From: Blastococcus colisei
GTDB taxonomy: Bacteria > Actinomycetota > Actinomycetes > Mycobacteriales > Geodermatophilaceae
Assembly (NCBI RefSeq): GCF_006717095.1
Contig: NZ_VFQE01000001.1
Coordinates: 3,968,001-4,032,000 of the forward strand
DNA: 64,000 bases
Direction: 5' to 3'
Part shown: positions 57,864-64,000 of the stretch, in pieces
Layout: the number at the start of each line of letters is the position of its first letter
Numbering within the stretch: the first letter of the stretch is position 1
The notes under the pieces: generated by a model
What the model was told of the DNA's origin: nothing
Database searches by the model: none
What the model saw: only the letters and a program-made list of their open reading frames with translations
Made by a program: the position numbers and the translations under genes

Positions 57864-58322
57864 TCAGCCGTCGACGTAGCGGTCCCGCTCGACGACGAAC
57901 TGGCCGGTCGCGGTGTTGGCGTCGACGAACTCCGGCAGCAGTGGGATCCGCACGGTCACCGTGACGCAGACGGAGAACTCCTCCCCCGGCGTCAGCGTCG
58001 GCGAGTAGCCGCCCGCCGCGTCGCAGTCGGCGCCCGCCGGCGCGTAAGCCAGCCGCAGGTCGGTGACGTCGACCGACTGGTCCTCGACGGCGAGTTCCGC
58101 CGCCCGCAGTGCCCGCTCCTGACCGGTTCCCGGGTCCGGCGCGGTCGCTATCGCCCGGCCGGCCTCCCGGGCCGCCGCGGTGGACGCGAAGACGCCGCGC
58201 TGCACCGCCGAGAACCCGGCGACGATGTAGATCAGCGGCACGAAGACGACCAGCGCGATGAAGACGAACTCGACGAGCGCTGACCCGTCCTCACCGGCCA
58301 GCCGGCGGCGCAGCCACGTCAC
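57864..58322 (-). CDS. TadE-like pilus assembly protein
   Basis: A 152-residue minor pilin-like protein. The N-terminus LAGEDGSALVEFVFIALVVFVPLIYIVAGFSAVQRG is the TadE-type segment, a short basic leader then Glu-preceded hydrophobic helix, ending in a periplasmic domain with Cys pair (GADCDAAGG, FSVCVTVTV). It would assemble with the Tad pilus. The GTG overlaps the stop of the preceding TadE-like gene by 4 bp. Confidence 0.85.
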   Translation of the reverse strand: MTWLRRRLAGEDGSALVEFVFIALVVFVPLIYIVAGFSAVQRGVFASTAAAREAGRAIATAPDPGTGQERALRAAELAVEDQSVDVTDLRLAYAPAGADCDAAGGYSPTLTPGEEFSVCVTVTVRIPLLPEFVDANTATGQFVVERDRYVDG

Positions 58323-58795
58323 GCCGCCTCCTTGACCGCGCGGCCGGTGACTTCCAGCGGCAGCAGGTTGCCCAGCACCGCCAGCAGCGACGGCACCGCA
58401 CCGGTGCAGCGGACCACCACCAGGGTCAGCCCGCTCGGGTCCACCTCCTCGGCCGACGTGCAGGCGAGCCCCTCGGCCGTCTGCACCGACGTCGCCCGCG
58501 CGACCACCTCGACCGTCCGCGGCGCCCCGGCAGAGGAGTCGACGTCGGCGTTGGCGGCATAGCGGGCGCCGTCCTGCGCGCTCGCCGTCACCACGTTGCG
58601 CACGTGCACGTAGACCGCCACCTGCAGCACCGCGAGCAGCAGGGCCACGATCAGCATCGAGACCATGACGAAGTCGACGACGGCGCTGCCCCGCTCGCCG
58701 TCGTCCCCGTCCGTGTGGTGATGGAACGGCCTCGCTGCAGGGAACCGCCGCGAGCGTGCGAGCGGTGGGGGGCAGTGAGGTCCTTCGTCAGCCAC
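58319..58795 (-). CDS. TadE-family pilus protein
   Basis: A 158-residue protein with the TadE helix (GERGSAVVDFVMVSMLIVALLLAVLQVAVYVHVRNVVTASAQDGARYAANADVDSSAGAPRT), typical of the second minor pilin of actinobacterial tad loci. A Cys pair (LACTSAEE, VVRCTGAV) follows. Its start overlaps the Flp-like gene by a few bases. An alternative in-frame start further downstream cannot be excluded, as the first ~35 residues are Pro/His-rich and atypical. Confidence 0.82.
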   Translation of the reverse strand: MADEGPHCPPPLARSRRFPAARPFHHHTDGDDGERGSAVVDFVMVSMLIVALLLAVLQVAVYVHVRNVVTASAQDGARYAANADVDSSAGAPRTVEVVARATSVQTAEGLACTSAEEVDPSGLTLVVVRCTGAVPSLLAVLGNLLPLEVTGRAVKEAA

Positions 58796-58994
58796 CGGTC
58801 GTGACGGAGGTGAGCGCGTTGGTCACCGCGTCCACGATCGCCTCGCGGAACGGGATGAGGATGGCGAGCACGAGCGCCGCCGTCATCACCGTGATCATGA
58901 CCCAGCCCGGGACGTCGCCCCGCTCGGGATCCTCGCCCTTCACCCGTGCCGCGAGCGCGGTCAGTGCGGAGGTGAGGTACCTGTGGGCGCGCAT
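58788..58994 (-). CDS. Flp pilin-like small protein
   Basis: A 68-residue protein: basic leader (MRAHRYLTSALTALAARVKGEDPERG), then DVPGWVMITVMTAALVLAILIPFREAIVDAVTNALTSV. This leader, a short junction and one hydrophobic helix are the layout of actinobacterial Flp-type/TadE-associated pilins. It lies between the truncated tadC end and the TadE-like genes, as in tad loci. Confidence 0.75.
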   Translation of the reverse strand: MRAHRYLTSALTALAARVKGEDPERGDVPGWVMITVMTAALVLAILIPFREAIVDAVTNALTSVTTGG

Positions 58995-59023
58995 TCGGCG
59001 TCCTTCCTGTCGGTCCCGCGGGC

Positions 59024-59150
59024 TCATCGGGCCAGCGAGACGATGCTGATCAGCCCCGGGAACAGGGCGAAGAGAACGGTGACCGGCAGGACCAGGAAGA
59101 CGACCGGCACCGCAATTGCCAGGCTTCCCCCGTGCCCCACACCAAGCGAC
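59024..59150 (-). pseudogene. 3' end of tadC (type II secretion system F domain), cut at the prophage junction
   Basis: The last ~35 codons, SLAIAVPVVFLVLPVTVLFALFPGLISIVSLAR, are the C-terminal membrane segment expected of a TadC/GspF-like protein just upstream of the Flp-like gene. Upstream of about 59130 on the minus strand the sequence no longer looks like TadC; instead a phage-type gene starts on the plus strand. The rest of tadC is therefore missing from this window, either displaced by the prophage or lost. The exact break lies about 59115-59150. Confidence 0.6.
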
Positions 59151-59350
59151 TTCCCCGCGGTCTCTGTGCCGTGTGCCGCACCGTCCGGCCGGTGAAGACC
59201 GACGGCACGCTGCGGACGCACGCTGACCCGGCGAACACCGTGCGCCGCTGCATGGGCTCCGGGTGGGCGCCGATCGACCCGAACACGGGGCGCGCCATCG
59301 ACCCGGCGAACCCGCCCACCCCACAGACTCCGTCTCCGCCGACCGGCTGA
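59132..59350 (+). CDS. Small Cys-rich (zinc-ribbon-like) phage protein
   Basis: A 72-residue protein with CAVCRTVRPVKTDGTLRTHADPANTVRRC, a CxxC..C pattern suggesting a zinc knuckle, and a Pro/Thr-rich tail. Such small proteins are common in actinophage genomes. It is on the opposite strand to the truncated tadC and directly adjacent to it. A hairpin (59351-59370) begins right after its stop. Confidence 0.7.
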   Translation: MPHTKRLPRGLCAVCRTVRPVKTDGTLRTHADPANTVRRCMGSGWAPIDPNTGRAIDPANPPTPQTPSPPTG

Positions 59351-59370
59351 GGCGAGGCACACCCCTCGCC
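59351..59370 (+). terminator. Hairpin after the small Cys-rich gene
   Basis: GGCGAGG (59351-59357) pairs with CCTCGCC (59364-59370) across a 6-nt loop immediately after the TGA stop. A short but perfect stem; likely terminator. Confidence 0.6.
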
Positions 59371-59508
59371 GGTGAGCGATCACCGGGCAGAGGGACGTAC
59401 GGTACGAAGGCGTCGCGGTACAGGCCGTGACGAAGGCGGCCCCGGCTGGCGCGTGAACGCCAGACCGAGGCCTTGATCCCTCACCATCCTCAGAAAGGCG
59501 AGAGACCC

Positions 59509-59712
59509 ATGATCAACACTATCGAGCGCCCGTGCCACCAGTACCGCATCTTCGGTGTGGACATCATCGAACTGCCGAGCGGGCTCCACGGCCGCGACTG
59601 GACGATCTTCCGGGAAGCGAACATCATCGGGATTCGCGTTGGCATGTCCGAGCAGGAGCGCAGGCGCGCACTGGCCGAAGCGCTGACCGAGATGGTCAAG
59701 CCCACGAGCTGA
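59509..59712 (+). CDS. Small phage-region protein, unknown
   Basis: A 67-residue protein, MINTIERPCHQYRIFGVDIIELPSG then LHGRDWTIFREANIIGIRVGMSEQERRRALAEALTEM. It has an alternating beta/helix pattern but no recognised domain. AAAGGCGAGAG precedes the ATG. Base composition is slightly less GC-rich than the host genes. Confidence 0.72.
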   Translation: MINTIERPCHQYRIFGVDIIELPSGLHGRDWTIFREANIIGIRVGMSEQERRRALAEALTEMVKPTS

Positions 59713-59726
59713 CCCGGCGGCACACG

Positions 59727-59767
59727 GACAGGACCCCCACCCGAGGCCCCGGGCTGGGGGTCCTGTC
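59727..59767. terminator. Bidirectional terminator between convergent phage genes
   Basis: A perfect 13-bp stem, GACAGGACCCCCA (59727-59739) with its complement (59755-59767), loop of 15 nt, lies between the small phage gene stop (59712) and the whiB stop (59771). Confidence 0.85.
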
Positions 59768-59770
59768 GCG

Positions 59771-60082
59771 TCAGGCGGCCATGGGACGAGCGAGTGCGAG
59801 GCGTTGCGCCCGGTCCAGCCCGCCCCAGATGCCGTCCCGCTCGTCGGCGGCCAGGGCGAAGGCCAGGCACTCGACGCGGGCCGGGCAATCTGCGCAGCAG
59901 CGCACCGCGAGCGCGACGTCGTCCGGGTCGTCGCCGTGGGCCGGCCACCACGCGGCCGGGTCGCCTTCCTCGCATGGTGCGGGACCATCCACCGCCAGCA
60001 CCGCGGCCAGCGCAGACCACGCCGCCTGCGTCGCCGAGGGGATGCCGCAGACCTGCCCGAGCCGGGCTTCACACTGAGCCAC
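59771..60082 (-). CDS. Prophage WhiB-like transcription factor
   Basis: A 103-residue WhiB-family protein. Four Cys ligands for the [4Fe-4S] cluster are arranged as PCEEGD, then CCADCPARVEC (C-x2-C-x5-C), followed by the G(I/V)WGG turn GIWGGLDRAQR. The C-terminus is short. Phage WhiB proteins interact with the host sigma factor region 4 and can interfere with host transcription. GTG 60082 is the start. Confidence 0.92.
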   Translation of the reverse strand: MAQCEARLGQVCGIPSATQAAWSALAAVLAVDGPAPCEEGDPAAWWPAHGDDPDDVALAVRCCADCPARVECLAFALAADERDGIWGGLDRAQRLALARPMAA

Positions 60083-60180
60083 ATCGCGATTACGTCACGG
60101 GAGGAAGCCGGGGCGGTAGAGGCGCGCCGGAGGTGGCCCCTTCCGGTACGGTGCCGTCCACCTACGAGAACGAGGTGCTC

Positions 60181-60757
60181 ATGCGGAAGCTCCTGGCCCT
60201 GTGCGCCGCACTGGCGGCCCTCACGGCTTGCGGCGGAGGAGAGGCCGCGGAAACGCAGGCGGATGCCTCTTCGGAAACCACCGCCGCGTCGGCCACTCGG
60301 ACGACGCCGCCGAAGGCCACTCGGACGACGCCCACGCCGGCCCCCTCCACGTTCACCATGTCGCCGGAGGACGAGGCGGGCTTCGTCGCGACGGTCACAG
60401 CGCAGACCATCGCGGAGAGTGGCGATGCGCTATCGGCGCAGCTCGTCAAGTCGAACATGCTGGTCGAGGCGCAGACAGACTTCCGATTCGATCAGCCGGC
60501 CCGGACCCTGGTACTCGCAGTGACGTCCACCTACAGCACCGACAGGTACGTGCCTGAGCTGGCCTACGACCTGGCGACCAGCTTCGCGCCGGTCTTCTGG
60601 GGTCCGGAGGTGCCGGACTCGATCCGGCCCGAGTCGCTGGTCCTCTTCTCGGTCACGGTGGACGATGCGTCGTTCCTCTGCAATGGGCCCGACGATGGCC
60701 GCGCTGTCCGACCGCGAGCTGAGCGAGGAGATGTTCGTCCAGCAGTGCGTCGCCTAG
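60181..60757 (+). pseudogene. Lipoprotein gene with probable frameshift near 3' end
   Basis: The first ~170 residues form a lipoprotein (MRKLLALCAALAALTACGGG, lipobox LTAC) with Thr/Pro-rich linker and a folded part (SPEDEAGFVATVTAQTIAESGDALSAQLVK...). In the opened frame it runs to 60819 with an arginine-rich end. One base further, the sequence reads MAALSDRELSEEMFVQQCVA-stop (TAG 60755-60757), giving a second Cys for LCNG and ending just before a hairpin. A single-base indel around 60685-60695 is therefore likely; a sequencing error is possible. Confidence 0.65.
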
Positions 60758-60929
60758 GCCTGGAGACGACAGAACGGCCCCCGTCCGCCCGGAGTAGCCG
60801 GTACGGGTGGGGCCCCTGAGCGGTGAGTCACGACCTTGGGCCACGACCGGGTGAACCCCGTCCTCTGATCAGGCGACGCATCGGCGCGATGATCACCGAG
60901 GGTGAGGGCAAGTCTGCAAGATCCTTCCC

Positions 60930-61060
60930 GTGACGCTCGCCCGAAAGCTGCTCGCCTCGCTGACCACCATCGCCGCTGCGGCCGGCCTGATGGCGTTCGG
61001 CACGTTGGGCGCCTTCGAGGACACGCAGGACTACTTCCCGGCCTCGGGTCGTCGCAGATC
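60930..61060 (+). pseudogene. Truncated signal-peptide gene, TasA/CalY-like N-terminus
   Basis: GTG 60930 begins MTLARKLLASLTTIAAAAGLMAFGTLGAFEDTQDY, a signal of the SipW-dependent TasA/camelysin type (basic start, hydrophobic core, GTxGxFxDT junction). After about 40 codons the sequence no longer resembles that family and runs into the convergent gene at 61076. It looks like a 5' fragment of a fiber or spore-coat-like protein gene. The intact reading frame continues to 61172 but its tail looks non-coding. Confidence 0.45.
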
Positions 61061-61075
61061 GCTGACACGGATCGT

Positions 61076-61543
61076 TCAGCTTCCCGACGGCGGTCGAGGT
61101 TCCTCGAGCTTGCGTCGCATGCGGGAGCCGGGTTCCTCGGCCTCGAACACCATCCGGGCGCGGGACTCGTAGAAGGCGAGCCGGGCAACCTGGTCGGGTT
61201 CGGCCTTCCTCTTCAGCGCGACTGCGAGCTTCGCCGAGGTGAAGATCCAGTCGGCGAGGGCCACCTGCTCGCCGTTCGTGGCCAGGCAGCGTTCGTGTAG
61301 CTCCGCCTGCATCAGGGCGCAGGCGTGTTGGTCGGCCGGTTCGAGCTCCTCGGCGGCCGCGGTCTGCTGGGCCTTCAGTGCCTTGCCGAGGGCCAGCCAC
61401 TCATCTCGGGCCTCGACGTTGATGAGCAGGCGGGCCGCGGCCTCGCCTTCACCCAGGTCCATGTGACGGAGGAGCTGGTAAGCCCGGCGGCTGGCGGCGA
61501 GGGTCAGCGCTGCCGCCTGCCCTGGTGTCAAGTTCACTGCCAT
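61076..61543 (-). CDS. Phage-region hypothetical protein, alpha-helical
   Basis: A 155-residue, helix-rich protein: VNLTPGQAAALTLAASRRAYQLLRHMDLGEGEAAARLLINVEARDEWLALGKALKAQQ..., then AELHERCLATNGEQVALADWIFTSAKLAVALKRK. No recognised domain. ATG 61543 lies just after the tape measure gene, separated by a 23-codon reading frame that overlaps both. It could belong to the tail module of the prophage. Confidence 0.72.
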   Translation of the reverse strand: MAVNLTPGQAAALTLAASRRAYQLLRHMDLGEGEAAARLLINVEARDEWLALGKALKAQQTAAAEELEPADQHACALMQAELHERCLATNGEQVALADWIFTSAKLAVALKRKAEPDQVARLAFYESRARMVFEAEEPGSRMRRKLEEPRPPSGS

Positions 61544-61605
61544 GGCCGAACCGTAGCGGCGGCCGCCGACAACTCGAACTGGCCCTCGGTGAGGGGCTCG
61601 GTCAC
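61534..61605 (-). pseudogene. Short 23-codon reading frame after tape measure gene, probable gene remnant
   Basis: GTG 61605 overlaps the tape measure stop by GTGA and encodes MTEPLTEGQFELSAAAATV.., then stops at 61534. The N-terminal wording (TEPLTEGQFEL) is what a downstream phage tail gene commonly starts with, and the start/stop overlap is typical of a real gene, but it ends after 23 residues. It overlaps the start of the 155-residue gene. Most likely the 5' stub of a deleted tail protein gene. Confidence 0.4.
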
Positions 61606-64000
61606 GCCCCCACCCCCGTGTATCGGCCGCCGTTGTCCAACACCCGGAGTCGGTGCCACAGCTCGCTGATGGCCTCGTGCGCCACCCGCCTATCCGACGG
61701 CGGGAAGGTGACGTTGCCGCCGATGAGGCTGCGCGGACCGAGAGCGTCGGCCAACTTCTTGTAGTCGATGACCGCCGTCACCGGCCCGCCGCCCGCCGCC
61801 CCGTAGCCGGGCATGGATGCGGGGGCGAGCATGGTGGCGGTGCGGTCGGCCGGGATGACGGTGCCGGGGCCGGTCATGTGCACGATCTCCGGGCCGCCCT
61901 CGCCGACTAGGACGTTCTGGCCTGCCCACACCGGCCCTCCGTGTTCGCGGGCGGCGTGCACATGGTTGGTGTGGCCGCGGTTTACGGCCGCCGAGTACCG
62001 GTGCGGCCGGCCCATGCGCAGGTCCGGGCGGTCATCCCCGATGCCCGTGTAGATGAGCTCGGCAAGGTTCCGACCCATACCGTCGTGTAGCACCCGGTTG
62101 ATCAGCGCCAGCCCCGCTGAGCCAGCCCCGCCCGGGCCCGACCCGTAGCCGAAGTCGACCGCGAGCCCCCGCCCGTGCCGTCCCGGGTCGCCTGCGCGGT
62201 ACGTGGAGTTGATGCGGGCCAGCGGCACGCGGGCCTTCACGTAGTTCCAGATCGGCTGCCAGCCGGAGCCGGCGATCGGGTCCGACCCGGCCGTGCCCGC
62301 AGTGAGGGACTCGCGGATCGCGTTCAGGAAGCCGCTGGATCCGGCGTGGTCGAGCGAGATGGGGACGGTGTAGGAGTCGTAGACCCCACCGAAAGCGTTG
62401 TAGACGGTCGCCGGGGCCAGCTCGTAGCCCATGCGGGCGGCCGTCTCCGCAAGGACCTTCTCCGAGCGCGCCGACTTGTTGATCGGGATGAACGCCTCAT
62501 CCCCGACGGGCCGATCGCCGACGACGCGCCAGGTGTTCGGCGGGACGACGGTCGCCACGTCGGCGGCCATCGGGCGGAGCCCACCGTCACGGTAGAACTG
62601 CACCAGGTTGCCGTCGGCGTTGTTGAGCCGCGTGCCGCCCTGGAGGCCGAAGCCGGAGACGGCGACGGTCGTGTTGCCGCTCCGCATGATCTTCCCGGTG
62701 AACTCCGCGATGGCGCGCTCGGCCGGGCCCGTGTCGGCCAGGATCCGCGTCTCGCGCTCCGCCGGGATGCCGAGGATCTGATTCGCCAGGTCCAGTGCCG
62801 CCATCTCGCTGGCGCCCATCTTCACGGCGGTATCGATGAACGACTGCCGCAGCCGGGCGTCGGCGGCGCGGACCTCGTCCTCGGTGGCGCCCTGCTGGAT
62901 CAGGGTGGAAATGAGCTGGTTGCCGCTGTTGCGGATGTCCAGCAGCACGTCGCTGGCTGCCCGCCCGGACTCCGAGTAGGCGTTGAGGCTGCCGTCGGCG
63001 TTGAGCACGGCGCCGTGCTTGTTCTCCAGCGCGCCGGTCGCGGACGCGATGGCCGCCCCGAGCTGCATCTCCGCCTCGTGCATGGTGACCGTGGTGCCGG
63101 TCAGCGCGTCCAGCCCGGCCTTGAGCGCGTCCACGGCACTGTTGGCCTCCGACGCCTCGGCGCCGAAGTCCCGCACCGCAGTGGTCGACTCTCCCATCGC
63201 CGCGCCGGACTCGGCGGTGGCCTCGGCGAGCTGCGCGTTCTTGGTCTGCGCGTCGCCGAGGACCGGCACCAGTTGGCCGATGGCGTCCTTCGCCTTGTTG
63301 TTGGCCTCCGTCCAACCGGCGATCGTGCCCGCGTCCTCGCCGCGGGCGATCGCCGCCAGCGAATGCGCCTCGACGTAGGCGTCCAACTGCTCGGCCACGG
63401 CCGCCGCCGCGGCCTTGTTGCCCAACAGTGCGTCGGTGACCAGGTTCAGTTCCACCCCGGCGCGGGACGCGTAGTCCAGCAGGCTCGTGTCCGAGGAGAT
63501 CTCGACCTCGGCGGCCTGCTTCGCCGCCAGCGCCCGCACGTTCTCATCGATCGCACCGGTGGACTGCTGCAGCGCGGTGGCGAGCTGCTCCTGGTAGCCG
63601 GCCGTGTCGACGGTGGCCTCACCCATGGTGACCAGGCCCTTGATCATGTAGCCGATGGAGACGGTTGACGCCCCGATCGCGATGCCCACCGGGCCGCCCA
63701 GCGCACCGACCAGCCCGGCCCCGGCCCCCTTCAAGCCGGCCAGGGAGGTGACGGCGCCGCTGGCCCGTGCAGCCAAGCCGGAGAGTGCGTCCCCGGTCCT
63801 CGCCAGCGCGCCCGCCGCCGGGCCGTTGGCGATCAGCAGCACTGCGATCGCCGCCGCCGCGGCCTGCAGCGGGCCGGGCAGGGACTGGACGAATCCGACG
63901 ACGTCGCCGCCGGTCTCCACCACCCACGTCAGGGCCTGCGTCAGGTCCCGCAGCGGACCCTGCACCCCGCCACCGATCGTCGTCATCACCGAGTCGAAGG
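61602..64000 (-). CDS. Phage tail tape measure protein, 3' part (continues beyond the window)
   Basis: At least 795 residues ending at TGA 61602; the frame is open to the right edge, so the N-terminus is missing. Long Ala-rich helical regions with hydrophobic stretches (LQAAAAAIAVLLIANGPAAGALA, GGPVGIAIGASTVSIGYMIKGL) are typical of tape measure proteins. A region near 62149-62240 contains HGRGLAVDF and NHVHAA-type residues as in M15-like/D,D-peptidase-type C-terminal domains. The extreme C-terminus holds PSDRRVAHEAISELWHRLRV. Confidence 0.85.
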   Translation of the reverse strand, partial: FDSVMTTIGGGVQGPLRDLTQALTWVVETGGDVVGFVQSLPGPLQAAAAAIAVLLIANGPAAGALARTGDALSGLAARASGAVTSLAGLKGAGAGLVGALGGPVGIAIGASTVSIGYMIKGLVTMGEATVDTAGYQEQLATALQQSTGAIDENVRALAAKQAAEVEISSDTSLLDYASRAGVELNLVTDALLGNKAAAAAVAEQLDAYVEAHSLAAIARGEDAGTIAGWTEANNKAKDAIGQLVPVLGDAQTKNAQLAEATAESGAAMGESTTAVRDFGAEASEANSAVDALKAGLDALTGTTVTMHEAEMQLGAAIASATGALENKHGAVLNADGSLNAYSESGRAASDVLLDIRNSGNQLISTLIQQGATEDEVRAADARLRQSFIDTAVKMGASEMAALDLANQILGIPAERETRILADTGPAERAIAEFTGKIMRSGNTTVAVSGFGLQGGTRLNNADGNLVQFYRDGGLRPMAADVATVVPPNTWRVVGDRPVGDEAFIPINKSARSEKVLAETAARMGYELAPATVYNAFGGVYDSYTVPISLDHAGSSGFLNAIRESLTAGTAGSDPIAGSGWQPIWNYVKARVPLARINSTYRAGDPGRHGRGLAVDFGYGSGPGGAGSAGLALINRVLHDGMGRNLAELIYTGIGDDRPDLRMGRPHRYSAAVNRGHTNHVHAAREHGGPVWAGQNVLVGEGGPEIVHMTGPGTVIPADRTATMLAPASMPGYGAAGGGPVTAVIDYKKLADALGPRSLIGGNVTFPPSDRRVAHEAISELWHRLRVLDNGGRYTGVGA

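Larger units (their letters stand above)
59130..64000. mobile_element. Prophage or prophage remnant, left part
   Basis: From about 59130 to the right edge the genes are phage-like or small unknowns: a Cys-rich zinc-ribbon-like protein, a WhiB protein, a lipoprotein, remnants and a tail tape measure protein that continues past the window. Host genes stop at the tadC tail. No integrase is in this window and the other end is not seen, so the attachment site cannot be defined. Confidence 0.75.

Overview
The window is very GC-rich and densely packed, with GTG starts, 4-base start/stop overlaps, mostly short intergenic gaps, a mycobacterium/streptomycete-style ssrA and a prophage WhiB protein. Together these point to an actinobacterium. 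The mix of Tad-pilus genes, c-di-GMP and cAMP enzymes, paired acyl-CoA dehydrogenases and a PaoABC-like oxidase would suit Geodermatophilaceae (Blastococcus/Geodermatophilus/Modestobacter). That family call is inference from gene content, not a database match.

Left part (1-8.2 kb): the translation GTPase typA; a hemerythrin-alpha/beta hydrolase fusion; a formaldehyde-dehydrogenase-like Zn alcohol dehydrogenase; a yellow/royal-jelly-type beta-propeller protein; and a substrate-binding-protein gene split by an in-frame amber codon and closed by a nested inverted repeat. From 8.2 to 16.8 kb: YceI and MarR, a three-subunit molybdenum aldehyde oxidase of PaoABC type, a membrane protein, and a histidine kinase/response regulator pair.

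16.8-34.5 kb: a lipid/CoA region with enoyl-CoA hydratase, two overlapping acyl-CoA dehydrogenases, TetR, two acyl-CoA ligases, a glycerophosphodiesterase and a patatin, plus a second two-component system, a potassium channel and an adenylate cyclase. Four copies of the AT-rich palindromic core TTATGGCCATAA, three of them around the acyl-CoA dehydrogenase/tetR genes, are the most striking unexplained feature. Two larger nested inverted repeats share a common architecture.

34.5-53 kb: E. coli-type argG with an upstream ARG-box-like operator; a LuxR-regulator island whose two flanking operons share an identically spaced promoter/operator pattern and one of which encodes a hydrolase-fold protein lacking two catalytic-triad residues; ssrA (tmRNA); CorA; a SLC13-type anion transporter; small-molecule enzymes; and the conserved prfB-ftsE-ftsX-smpB block.

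53-64 kb: a GGDEF-EAL protein, cutA, secreted or lipoprotein unknowns, then the 3' end of a tad pilus locus (TadE-like, TadE-like, Flp-like, tadC tail). The tadC tail stops abruptly at about 59.13 kb, where a prophage begins (small Cys-rich protein, WhiB, lipoprotein with a frameshifted end, tail tape measure protein running off the right edge). The phage region carries several remnants, so it looks at least partly degenerate. No rRNA, tRNA or CRISPR array was seen.
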